From Sphingomonas sp. SUN019 (GTDB lineage Bacteria; Pseudomonadota; Alphaproteobacteria; Sphingomonadales; Sphingomonadaceae): a stretch of 64,000 bases of DNA. A model generated the notes under the pieces. That model did not search any database, had not been told where the DNA came from, and worked only from the letters and a program-made list of their open reading frames with translations. The stretch covers positions 62,001-126,000 of the forward strand of contig NZ_CP096971.1 in the NCBI RefSeq assembly GCF_024758705.1, in the 5' to 3' direction. Below, in pieces: positions 9,226 through 17,005 of this stretch (positions are counted from its first letter, which is position 1; every line of letters begins with the position of its first letter). The translations under genes were made by a program, and so were the position numbers.

Positions 9226-9411
9226 ATGGAAGACATGTCTGACTTGGTGCTCGACCATCCCGCTGATCGGATTGGCGTTGATCACATCGCTGAGCAGGTG
9301 GATGACGAGCGCGATTGGGCGGAGATCGTCGTCCGCAGCGCGTCGCGGCTCGCCGGATACGTGTCGCTGGCGGTGGCGCTTCTGGGGATCGCGTATCTGG
9401 CGATTCGCTGA
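9226..9411 (+). CDS. small single-pass membrane protein, 61 aa
   Basis: Hypothetical protein with an acidic N-terminal half (DERDWAEIV) and a C-terminal hydrophobic helix, LAGYVSLAVALLGIAYLAI, that should span the inner membrane with a very short tail. ATG 9226 follows a GGGAAGAGG ribosome site; ATG 9235 is an in-frame alternative. It lies 209 nt upstream of the priming transferase on the same strand. Function unknown. Confidence 0.55.
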   Translation: MEDMSDLVLDHPADRIGVDHIAEQVDDERDWAEIVVRSASRLAGYVSLAVALLGIAYLAIR

Positions 9412-9620
9412 CCCAAGACTGCACTAAGGCCATAACTCGATATTGGTTTCGCTGCACTGCGGCATTCACTTTAACCCTTCATCCTTTCTGAGTACCGGTT
9501 GGTCCTTCCGTTCGGCGATCCGGCGGCGGCGTCCATTGCCTCGCGGCGCGATTTCGCTGATCTGCACCCTATGAACACGATCGGCGTTAACGCGTCAGTG
9601 TCAAAGGGAAGACTCCGCGG

Positions 9621-10991
9621 ATGACGGTCTCAACATTTGGAGACTTTGTGGCGCCGCGGATACGTTCCAAACGTATCCAGCGCCTTCGACTATATACTGA
9701 GCTCGTCGCACTCGATTGTGCGGCGATCGTAGCCGCATTCGTTATTGGCAGCGGGCTTCGTAGCGGCGGTCGCGTCTTCGATGGCTGGCAACTGTCGATG
9801 ATGGTGCTGGTCGGGTATCTCGGGATCGCGCTGGCGGCCGAAGTCTATAACGCCGCGGTCTTCACCAATCCCAAGCTCAGCTTGAAGCGATCGGTGACGG
9901 CCTTGTCCTATGCGTTGGTCGCGGTCGTCTTCTTTACGTACGTCGCGCACGCCAGCGAACAGATCGCGCGGCTGACGTTCGCCGTCGGCTCCGCGCTGGC
10001 GCTATTGTTTCTGGTGATCGGCCGGGTCATCTTCGTGAAGCACGGGCTGAAACGCATGGCCGGGTCGTTGCACAACGAACTGCTGATCATCGATGGCGTC
10101 GATGCGCCGGGTCTGGCGATGACGTACCGCATCAATGCGCGCGCGATGGGCCTGTCGCCCGATCTCTCGGACCCTGAGATGCTTCACCGGATCGGCGATC
10201 AGCTGGCCGTGTTCGACCGGGTGATCGTTTCGTGCGATCCCGACCGGCGCCATGCGTGGAGCACGGTGCTGCGTGGTGCGAACATCGACGGCGAACTTCT
10301 GCTCCACGATCGCAGCAATGTCGACGTGATCGGCATCGGCCATGTCGCGGGCCAGTCGACGCACATCGTATCGCGCGGCCCCCTCAGCATGAGCAGCCGC
10401 GCCGTCAAGCGTGGTCTCGATCTGGTGTTCACTGTTCCCGCGATCCTCGCCCTGTCCCCGCTCCTCGCCATCGTCGCGCTTGCCATCAAGCTCGACAGCC
10501 GTGGCCCGGTCTTTTTCCGGCAGGACCGCGTCGGGCGGCGCAATCAGTTGTTTCGCATCGTGAAGTTCCGCACCATGCGCCACGAAGATCGCGATATCGA
10601 CGGTGTTCGTTCGGCGAGCCGGGACGACGATAGGATCACCCGCGTCGGCCGCCTGCTACGGCGAACGAGTCTCGATGAGCTGCCACAGCTCTTCAACGTG
10701 CTGGAAGGCGACATGAGCCTGGTAGGTCCACGCCCGCACGCGCTGGGTTCACTCGCAGGTGACAAATTGTTCTGGGAAATCAACCACGAATACTGGATTC
10801 GTCACGCGTTGAAGCCGGGGATTACCGGCTTGGCGCAGATCCGTGGCTACCGCGGAGCGACCGAACAGCGCGAGGATCTGGAACTGAGACTGGCCGCCGA
10901 TCTGGAATATCTCGACGATTGGTCGATCTCGCGTGACCTCGGCATTCTCGCGTCGACGGCGATGGTGCTGGTTCACCGTAACGCCTTCTAG
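9621..10991 (+). CDS. undecaprenyl-phosphate sugar phosphotransferase (priming enzyme)
   Basis: Starts repeat-unit synthesis by transferring a sugar-1-phosphate, usually glucose, to undecaprenyl phosphate. The 456 aa protein has four N-terminal hydrophobic segments, a soluble middle domain, a fifth hydrophobic helix near residue 270 and the bacterial sugar transferase domain to the end: [55 protein letters not shown] and [15 protein letters not shown]. This architecture matches WcaJ/PssY/GelB-type enzymes. It is preceded by an AAGGGAAG ribosome site. It belongs with the flippase, polymerase and autokinase to its left but is transcribed on its own. Confidence 0.93.
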   Translation: MTVSTFGDFVAPRIRSKRIQRLRLYTELVALDCAAIVAAFVIGSGLRSGGRVFDGWQLSMMVLVGYLGIALAAEVYNAAVFTNPKLSLKRSVTALSYALVAVVFFTYVAHASEQIARLTFAVGSALALLFLVIGRVIFVKHGLKRMAGSLHNELLIIDGVDAPGLAMTYRINARAMGLSPDLSDPEMLHRIGDQLAVFDRVIVSCDPDRRHAWSTVLRGANIDGELLLHDRSNVDVIGIGHVAGQSTHIVSRGPLSMSSRAVKRGLDLVFTVPAILALSPLLAIVALAIKLDSRGPVFFRQDRVGRRNQLFRIVKFRTMRHEDRDIDGVRSASRDDDRITRVGRLLRRTSLDELPQLFNVLEGDMSLVGPRPHALGSLAGDKLFWEINHEYWIRHALKPGITGLAQIRGYRGATEQREDLELRLAADLEYLDDWSISRDLGILASTAMVLVHRNAF

Positions 10992-11088
10992 AGTTCGTCG
11001 CCTCGGGTCGCGCCAGTTGATTTGCCCGAAACCGGTGCTTGACCGATTTTCCGACCAGGCCGGTTGCCGGGCATTTCCTGGGCGACGA

Positions 11089-11964
11089 TCAGCTAGCAGG
11101 CTGTAACTTGTCCTGGGTCTCGGTGGTGAAGTCGCTTGCATCATGGCGTTCGTGAAGCTGGCTTGCCGGATCACCGGTTATCCGATTGACCATCCGCCCG
11201 CGTCTGGCCGCCGGGCGCGCGGCGATCTGGTCGGTCCACCGCTGCACGTGCTTGTAATCCTGCACCTGCAGAAACTCGCCCGCTTCATAGACCAAGCCCT
11301 TGGCCAGCGCCCCGTACCACGGCCAGACCGCCATATCGGCGATCGTATAATCGGCTCCGGCGAGATATTCGTTATCGGCCAGCCTGCGATCCAGCACGTC
11401 GAGTTGCCGTTTCACCTCCATCGCGAAGCGGTCGATCGCATATTCGATCTTGTACGGGGCGTAGGCGTAGAAGTGGCCGAACCCGCCGCCAAGGTACGGC
11501 GCGCTGCCCATCTGCCAGAACAACCACGACAGGCATTCCGCGCGTTGCGCTGGATCGGTCGGCACGAACGCACCGAATTTCTCGGCCAGATACAGCAGGA
11601 TCGCGCCGGATTCGAATATGCGGACCGGTTCCGCGCCGCTGCGGTCGAATAGCGCGGGAATCTTCGAATTGGGATTGGCCGCGACGAAGCCGCTGCCAAA
11701 CTGGTCGCCGTCTCCGATGCGGATCAGCCACGCGTCATATTCCGCGCCGGAATGCCCCGCCTCCAGCAATTCCTCCAGCAGCACGGTCACCTTCACGCCA
11801 TTGGGCGTCGCGAGCGAATATAGCTGCAGCGGATGACGGCCTACGGGCAGGTCTTTCTCGTGCGTCGCGCCGGCGATCGGACGGTTGATATTGGCGAAGC
11901 GCCCGCCGGATTCCTTGTTCCAGGTCCAGATTTTCGGCGGCACATAGGCTTCGGTGTCGGTCAT
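11089..11964 (-). CDS. yghU: YghU-type glutathione S-transferase (disulfide-bond oxidoreductase)
   Basis: 291 aa GST-fold protein of the Nu class. It has the YghU-specific N-terminal extension (MTDTEAYVPPKIWTWNKE, then FANINRPIAGATHEKDLPVG) before the thioredoxin-like domain, LYSLATPNGVKVTVLLEEL, the glutathione contact segment ESGAILLYLAEKFG and the helical C-terminal domain with YTIADMAVWPWYG. Known members reduce disulfides with two bound glutathiones. Monocistronic; the next gene upstream on this strand (carotenoid oxygenase) is 61 nt away, so co-transcription is possible. Confidence 0.92.
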   Translation of the reverse strand: MTDTEAYVPPKIWTWNKESGGRFANINRPIAGATHEKDLPVGRHPLQLYSLATPNGVKVTVLLEELLEAGHSGAEYDAWLIRIGDGDQFGSGFVAANPNSKIPALFDRSGAEPVRIFESGAILLYLAEKFGAFVPTDPAQRAECLSWLFWQMGSAPYLGGGFGHFYAYAPYKIEYAIDRFAMEVKRQLDVLDRRLADNEYLAGADYTIADMAVWPWYGALAKGLVYEAGEFLQVQDYKHVQRWTDQIAARPAARRGRMVNRITGDPASQLHERHDASDFTTETQDKLQPAS

Positions 11965-12025
11965 GTGGGGCTCCCGGATTGCGCCGGGACGTCATTCCAC
12001 ATTCTCACGCCGCGCCCAACCCCGG

Positions 12026-13459
12026 TCAGGCGGGAATCCAGTTGCCGTGGAAGCCCGGCGGAACGCGGTGGGGGATGCGAATGCTGGCGACGGGTGATCC
12101 GGCGAAGTCTCGCGCGTCCAGGATCACCAGATCAGTCGTTTCGTGCGGCAGATCGACGACCAGCCCGATCATCCAGCCTTCGTCTTCGCCTGCATCGGCG
12201 CGGGCGGGGACGAAGACGAACTCGCCCGGATGACGGCCGGGGCCGAAATCGTGCGTCGTTCGCACGCCGGTTTCCAGATCGTGCTTGTACAGGCTGGTCG
12301 ACAGGACGAAGCCCGGTTCGTGCCCCTCTGGCAGCGCCATTGTGTAGGCGAAGCGGTAAGGCTGGCCGAAGCGGCGTTCGTCGGGGCGCGGAAATTCCTG
12401 CGGCGCGGGGTCGATCGTGCGGCGCGATACGGTGCGATTGGCGGGGTCGATCATCCACCGTTCCAGGCCGCGCGATACCCCCGACGGACCCTGCAACGCG
12501 GCGTCGTCGAACATCGTCGCATAGGCGCAGACGTCCATCACGACCGTCCCGTCGGGCGCGTCGTACGCATTGGCGACGTGGAAGACATAGGCCGGATCGA
12601 CATCGCACCAGATCACGTCATCGGCCTTGCCCGCGCGCGGCAGCAGCCCGACGCGCGCCCGATGCGCGGGGTTCCACGCATAAGGGAAGCGATGCCCGCC
12701 GATCAGCGCCTTCATCGAGAAAGTGACGGGCAGGTCGAGGAGGATCGCGTAGCGCGCGGTGATCGCGCAATCGTGGATCGAGGGGCCGTGCTGCACCGGG
12801 ATCGGCTCCTCCCGCACGACTCGGCCCTCGGGTGACAGGACGATATGGCGGATCGTGCCGGGATCAGTCGCCTCATAAGCGATCGCATGATGCTCTCCGG
12901 TGAGCGCATCGCGGTGCGGATGCGCGGTGAACGATCCCTCCAGCGTATCGTCGAAGGCGTTGTAAGTCTGTTCGCCGAGCGTTTCGTCGAGTTCGACCGG
13001 ATAGCTGCCCGCCTCCACCAAGGCCCAGGTCCGGCCCGCGATCTCCACGACGTTGGTATTGACGGTGTCGAACCCGCCGTGACGCGGTCCGGGGGCAGGG
13101 CGCTCGCCCAGTTCCGCGGCGACCGCGTTCGATCTGATCCAGCGATTGCGATACCACAAGGCGCGGCCGTCCTTGACCGCCACGCCGTGAACCATCCCGT
13201 CCCCGGTGAACCAGTGATATCCCGCAGCTTCCGGCGCGATCGGGTTCGGGCCGATGCGCAGATAGCGGCCGTCGAGCCCCGAAGGAATCGTGCCGGTCAC
13301 GGGTAGGTCGACGATCGTCATTTCTCCGGTCATCGGCTTGTGGATACCGGTCAGGAACGGGTGCGGCGCATCGGGCATCCGTTTGCGGTTGTAATCGGCG
13401 ATCAGGCCGACACCCTTGGTGACGGCGGAACGGATTACGGTTTCGACGGCGCTGGCCAT
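12026..13459 (-). CDS. carotenoid oxygenase family protein
   Basis: Non-haem iron enzyme of the carotenoid cleavage/lignostilbene dioxygenase family, 477 aa. The four iron-binding histidines are visible in [32 protein letters not shown] and the terminal [11 protein letters not shown]. In sphingomonads such enzymes cleave lignin-derived stilbenes or carotenoids; the substrate cannot be told here. It is divergent from a TetR regulator, and the 112 bp between the two starts carries two candidate operators, one at the 5' side of each gene, so it is probably repressed by that regulator. Confidence 0.9.
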   Translation of the reverse strand: MASAVETVIRSAVTKGVGLIADYNRKRMPDAPHPFLTGIHKPMTGEMTIVDLPVTGTIPSGLDGRYLRIGPNPIAPEAAGYHWFTGDGMVHGVAVKDGRALWYRNRWIRSNAVAAELGERPAPGPRHGGFDTVNTNVVEIAGRTWALVEAGSYPVELDETLGEQTYNAFDDTLEGSFTAHPHRDALTGEHHAIAYEATDPGTIRHIVLSPEGRVVREEPIPVQHGPSIHDCAITARYAILLDLPVTFSMKALIGGHRFPYAWNPAHRARVGLLPRAGKADDVIWCDVDPAYVFHVANAYDAPDGTVVMDVCAYATMFDDAALQGPSGVSRGLERWMIDPANRTVSRRTIDPAPQEFPRPDERRFGQPYRFAYTMALPEGHEPGFVLSTSLYKHDLETGVRTTHDFGPGRHPGEFVFVPARADAGEDEGWMIGLVVDLPHETTDLVILDARDFAGSPVASIRIPHRVPPGFHGNWIPA

Positions 13460-13470
13460 GACTTGACTCC

Positions 13471-13519
13471 GCTATGTTTACGGCATCAACATAGCGCCTA
13501 TGGTAACGTCGTCAACATC
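13471..13519. promoter_or_regulatory. two tandem candidate TetR operators
   Basis: 13471-13495 is a perfect inverted repeat with 8 bp arms (GCTATGTT and AACATAGC) around a 9 bp spacer. 26 bp further on, 13499-13519 repeats the inner 21 bp with 16 of 21 matches (TATGGT...CAACATC). Both lie between the divergent carotenoid oxygenase and TetR genes, the usual place for an autoregulatory TetR operator. The pairing and repetition are seen; binding is inferred. Confidence 0.7.
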
Positions 13520-13571
13520 GGATTTCGCAGCCTCGCGTGACGTGACGAAACAGGCCGGTTATCGCGCTCAG

Positions 13572-14144
13572 ATGACCGCGAAAAATTATCATCACGGCGA
13601 TCTGCGCGCGGCGCTGGTCGAGGCGGGGTTGGCGCTGGTCGAGGAAAGCGGTGGCGACGAGGTGGCGCTGCGCGAGGTCGCGCGGCGAGTCGGGGTCAGC
13701 GCGACCGCGGTGTACCGGCATTTCCCCGACAAGAATGCGCTGATGGCGGCGCTGGCGCAGGCCGGGTTGCAGCGGCTGGCCGAGGTGCAGCGCGAAGCAT
13801 CGGAACAAGCGGGCGGGGGGATCGCCGGGTTCAACGCGACCGGCGTCGCCTATGTCCGCTTCGCGCTCGACAATCCGGGGCTGTTCCGTCTGGTCTTCGC
13901 GCACCCCCCGCGGCCCGAGATCAAGGGCGGGCTGCACGCGGAGGACGATGCGATGGTGATGCTGAAGACCGCCGCCGCGGCGCTCGCCCCTGCGGGAATC
14001 GACCCGGGCATCTTCGCGCTGCAATCCTGGTCGCTGGCGCATGGGCTGGCGATGCTGATGCTGGACAAACAGATCACGCTGGATGCGGCGGCAATCGAGG
14101 AGGTGATAGACATGCACGGGTTGATCGGGAAATTCCCGCGGTAG
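13572..14144 (+). CDS. TetR/AcrR family transcriptional regulator
   Basis: 190 aa repressor-type protein. The N-terminal helix-turn-helix reads HGDLRAALVEAGLALVEE then VALREVARRVGVSATAVYRHF; the C-terminal part (VRFALDNPGLFRLVFAHP) fits the WHG-type TetR C-terminal domain. ATG 13572 is chosen because the peptide MTAKNYHHGDL is the standard start of this subfamily; the open frame continues upstream to 13500. It is divergent from the carotenoid oxygenase gene, which it probably controls through the paired sites at 13471-13519. The ligand is unknown. Confidence 0.9.
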   Translation: MTAKNYHHGDLRAALVEAGLALVEESGGDEVALREVARRVGVSATAVYRHFPDKNALMAALAQAGLQRLAEVQREASEQAGGGIAGFNATGVAYVRFALDNPGLFRLVFAHPPRPEIKGGLHAEDDAMVMLKTAAAALAPAGIDPGIFALQSWSLAHGLAMLMLDKQITLDAAAIEEVIDMHGLIGKFPR

Positions 14145-14222
14145 GATTGCGTGCGCCTCAACAGCAGGCGCTCAAGATAAGGTGGTTAGGGAATCGAACT
14201 CGTTTGAGTTTGTCCTTCCTTC

Positions 14223-14340
14223 TAATCCTCCCCTGCAAGGGGAGGTGGCGCGTAGCGCCGGAGGGGTGTCGGCCTCTCGACAGCGTGATACCCCTCCGTC
14301 AGGCCTTCGGCCTGCCACCTCCCCTTGCAGGGGAGGATTA
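14223..14340. repeat. structured repeat family A, copy 1
   Basis: Perfect 27 bp terminal inverted repeats (14223-14249 and 14314-14340). Each arm is itself a near-palindrome, CCTCCCCT-GCA-AGGGGAGG. Inside are a GGCGC-GTA-GCGCC hairpin (14247-14259) and a CAGGCC-TTC-GGCCTG hairpin just before the right arm. It lies between the convergent TetR and hydroxyacid dehydrogenase genes and may also act as a two-way terminator. Confidence 0.9.
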
Positions 14341-14351
14341 TCGGGTGAGGT

Positions 14352-15290
14352 TCAATAGCCCGCGTTCAGATCCGCCACGTTTTCCATCGGCTTGCCCGCC
14401 TTGAATGCGCTCAGATTGCGCAGGAACAACGCGCCCGCGCGCTGGAACATCTTGGTCTGGCTGCGGCCCGACAAATGCATCGTGATCATGCAGTTCGGCG
14501 CGCTCCACAGCGGATGGTCGGCGGGAAGCGGTTCGGGGTTGGTCGGATCGAGGAACGCGCCCGCGATTCCGCCAGACGTGAGAGCAGCGAGCAAGGCGTC
14601 GTCGTCGACCATGTTGCCGCGCGCGATGTTCACTATCCACGCGCTGGATTTCATGGCGGCAAGTTCTTCCGCGCCGATCATCGCCTTGGTTTCTTCGGTT
14701 GAGGGAGCGGCAAGGATCACCCAGTCGAAATCGCCAAGCCGCGCGCGCCATGCGTCGGGGGTAATCGTGCCGTCGCGCCCGGACCTAGTGACCCCGGTGA
14801 CGGTGACGCCGAACCCCTCGAGCCGCTGTCCGATCGCGCGGCCGATCGCACCGTATCCGACGATCAGCGCATTGGTTTCGAACAATTCGATCTTGCCCGG
14901 CGAATCGGCGAGCCATTCGTGGCGATCGTGCGCGCGGATCACTTCATCGAAGCGTTTTGCTGCTGCGAGTACGCCGAGCACGGCATATTCGGCGACTGCA
15001 TAAGCGTTGATCCCGACACCGTTGGTGACGATCGCGCCCCGCCGCCGCAGCACGTCGAGCGGAAAGGCGTCGAGTCCGGCGTAGATCGTCGACACCCATT
15101 TGAGGTTGGGGCCGGAGGCGCGGATCGCGTCGGCGACGAGGTGGCCGGGCTGCATATCGACCCAGGCGATATCGGCGTCCGCGATCCCATCGTTCGCCTC
15201 CTCGGGTTTGCGGAACCACACGACATCGAGATCGGCGGGGAGGTGCGGTTCGAGGAGCGGGCGTGCGAGCGCGGGGAGGACAGCCTTCAT
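14352..15290 (-). CDS. D-2-hydroxyacid dehydrogenase family protein
   Basis: 312 aa NAD(P)-dependent oxidoreductase of the D-isomer 2-hydroxyacid dehydrogenase family. Visible: the Rossmann motif LIVGYGAIGRAIGQRLEGFG, the arginine-bearing WIVNIARGNMVDDDAL, the acidic LDPTNPEPLP and the catalytic histidine in ITMHLSG. The usual family length is 310-340 aa. The 3' end runs to within 11 bp of repeat A. Substrate unknown; glyoxylate/hydroxypyruvate reductase-like activity is possible. Confidence 0.88.
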   Translation of the reverse strand: MKAVLPALARPLLEPHLPADLDVVWFRKPEEANDGIADADIAWVDMQPGHLVADAIRASGPNLKWVSTIYAGLDAFPLDVLRRRGAIVTNGVGINAYAVAEYAVLGVLAAAKRFDEVIRAHDRHEWLADSPGKIELFETNALIVGYGAIGRAIGQRLEGFGVTVTGVTRSGRDGTITPDAWRARLGDFDWVILAAPSTEETKAMIGAEELAAMKSSAWIVNIARGNMVDDDALLAALTSGGIAGAFLDPTNPEPLPADHPLWSAPNCMITMHLSGRSQTKMFQRAGALFLRNLSAFKAGKPMENVADLNAGY

Positions 15291-15337
15291 GGGTGTGGGT
15301 GATAGCGCGGTCGCGTGCGCTCGCCTATTGGCACGCC

Positions 15338-16300
15338 ATGAAGAGTTTGCGTTATCTGCTGATCGCGCCGTTGATCACCGCCGCCGCGCCCGTGGGGCTG
15401 GGCGTAAGCGACCTGGAAGCCCTGCGTGGTATCGACCTGCGGTTGGCGACGATCGCGCACCGGCTGGTCCTGGCGAACGCGCCGCTGTGCCGCGATACCT
15501 CACCCGCGACGGGCGTCGTACTTCATGCGTTGTCCCAATATGATGAAGCGACGCAGGGGGCGGCGCGGAAAGCTTTCGGGTTTGCGACGCCGGTGGCGGT
15601 GGAGGCGGTTGTCGCGGGATCGGCGGCGGATCGTGCGGGGGTTAGGCCTGACGATGGTGTGAGCGCGATCGAGGGGAAGCCGCTGACGCAGACCGCGGGC
15701 ACTTCTAGTGCGGATCGCGACGCGGCCTTGGCTGCGCTAGTAGCCGCGTCATCGCCGGTGCGCATGATATTGGCGCGGGGCGGGCAGCGTCGCGACGTGG
15801 CGGTCGCCGCTCCCGCCGGGTGTCGCGCTGCGTTCGAGGTGTTGTTGGGGCCGCAAATGACCGCACAGTCTGACGGCCGGGTTGTGCAGATCGGCGTTCG
15901 CTTTTTCGAGCGGTACCGCGACGACGAAACCGCGGTGATTGTTGCGCACGAACTGGCGCATGTCATCCTGCGGCATCGCGAGCGTCTCGAGGCTGCGGGG
16001 GTGAAGGGCGGATTGCTGTCCGAACTCGGCCGCAACGGGCGGCTCAATCGGCTGGTCGAGGATCAGGCCGACCGGCTGGGCCTGACGTTGCTCTACAATG
16101 CGGGGTACGATCCCGCGTCGGCCGCACGTTTTTGGGCGGCGCACGGCGGCGACATCGACGGCGGCCTGTTCCGCAGCCGGACGCATCCCGCGACTAAGGC
16201 GCGGATCGCGGCGTTGCAAGCCGAGGCGGCCGCTATCCCTGCGGAGACGCGACCGTATGTTCCGCCGATTCTGGCAGTGCGCGATCAGCCGTTGGACTGA
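15338..16300 (+). CDS. exported M48-type metalloprotease with PDZ-like domain
   Basis: 320 aa. An N-terminal signal sequence (MKSLRYLLIAPLITAAAPVG) is followed by a PDZ-like region (VEAVVAGSAADRAGVRPDDG, residues about 85-155) and then a peptidase domain with the zinc motif HELAH near residue 204 and the third ligand in EDQADRLGL. The M48 family includes periplasmic quality-control proteases such as BepA; here the PDZ lies before the catalytic domain. ATG 15338 is the first that gives a signal peptide. It ends 25 bp before repeat A copy 2. Confidence 0.82.
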   Translation: MKSLRYLLIAPLITAAAPVGLGVSDLEALRGIDLRLATIAHRLVLANAPLCRDTSPATGVVLHALSQYDEATQGAARKAFGFATPVAVEAVVAGSAADRAGVRPDDGVSAIEGKPLTQTAGTSSADRDAALAALVAASSPVRMILARGGQRRDVAVAAPAGCRAAFEVLLGPQMTAQSDGRVVQIGVRFFERYRDDETAVIVAHELAHVILRHRERLEAAGVKGGLLSELGRNGRLNRLVEDQADRLGLTLLYNAGYDPASAARFWAAHGGDIDGGLFRSRTHPATKARIAALQAEAAAIPAETRPYVPPILAVRDQPLD

Positions 16301-16325
16301 ATTCGCTTGGGGTGGCGGTCACGGA

Positions 16326-16444
16326 AATCCTCCCCTGCAAGGGGAGGTGGCTCGCGAAGCGAGACGAAGGGGTGTCACGCCATCGAGAGGGTTACACCCC
16401 CCGTCAGGCCTTCGGCCTGCCACCTCCCCTTGCAGGGGAGGATT
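16326..16444. repeat. structured repeat family A, copy 2
   Basis: Same organisation as copy 1 with perfect 26 bp terminal inverted repeats (16326-16351 and 16419-16444). The first inner hairpin is CTCGC-GAA-GCGAG (16351-16363), where copy 1 has GGCGC/GCGCC: both sides have changed and pairing is kept. The CAGGCC-TTC-GGCCTG hairpin is conserved. It lies between convergent genes. Confidence 0.9.
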
Positions 16445-16471
16445 GAAGACTGAGTCCGGCCCGCCGGCTTC

Positions 16472-16948
16472 CTAAAACCATTCCTTGTCGCCGTGGACGT
16501 AGCGGCGGTCGAATTCCTCGTCCGAGGTGACGAGGTAGATGATGAATTCGATGAATGCGGTGATCGATGCGAACAGGCCGGGCAGGACGAGCAACCACCC
16601 GATCGTGCCGCACAGCAGCATGATGAGCCCGGCCTTGGACTTGCCGAGATAGAATTTGTGGACGCCGAACACGCCAAGGAAGAAGGCGAGGACCGCGGCG
16701 ACGATGCGGTTGCGATCCGATCCCTCACGGTGCGCGGGGCGTTCGCCGAGCGTCAGTTCGCGCGGGTCGGGCACGCGGAAGACCCGCACGGCGCGGTTGC
16801 CGTCGGCGGCGAAATCGACCGTGATGCCGACCGCCGGGAATTTTTTGTCGCTCCAGTCGTCCTGGCGGAAGGCGTAGCGCTGCCCGTCCTCACCCGAAAT
16901 CTGGCCTTCGCCGCTGTTCTTGTCGACGCCCAGTACCTGTCCGCGCAT
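16472..16948 (-). CDS. cold-shock-like domain plus TM2 domain membrane protein
   Basis: 158 aa. Residues 1-60 resemble a small OB/cold-shock-like barrel (MRGQVLGVDKNSGEGQISG, then DGQRYAF and VGITVDFAADGNRAVRVFRV). Residues about 80-135 form a TM2 domain: RIVAAVLAFFLGVFGVHKFY, LGKSKAGLIMLL and GTIGWLLVLPGLF, two helices with the typical FGVHKFYLG link. Soluble tail SDEEFDRRYVHGDKEWF. It is 57 nt downstream of cysS on the same strand. Function unknown. Confidence 0.8.
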   Translation of the reverse strand: MRGQVLGVDKNSGEGQISGEDGQRYAFRQDDWSDKKFPAVGITVDFAADGNRAVRVFRVPDPRELTLGERPAHREGSDRNRIVAAVLAFFLGVFGVHKFYLGKSKAGLIMLLCGTIGWLLVLPGLFASITAFIEFIIYLVTSDEEFDRRYVHGDKEWF

Positions 16949-17005
16949 TCCCGCCCTCCGTTTGCGCGCCCTATCTGCGATGGCGGCGCGGGGAGGGCAA
17001 GGGGA

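Noticed and set aside
14145..14222. Possible tRNA fragment or att site before repeat A copy 1 (GGAATCGAACTC)
   Set aside because: The word resembles a tRNA T-arm complement, but there is no cloverleaf around it and no integrase or duplicated end in the window.
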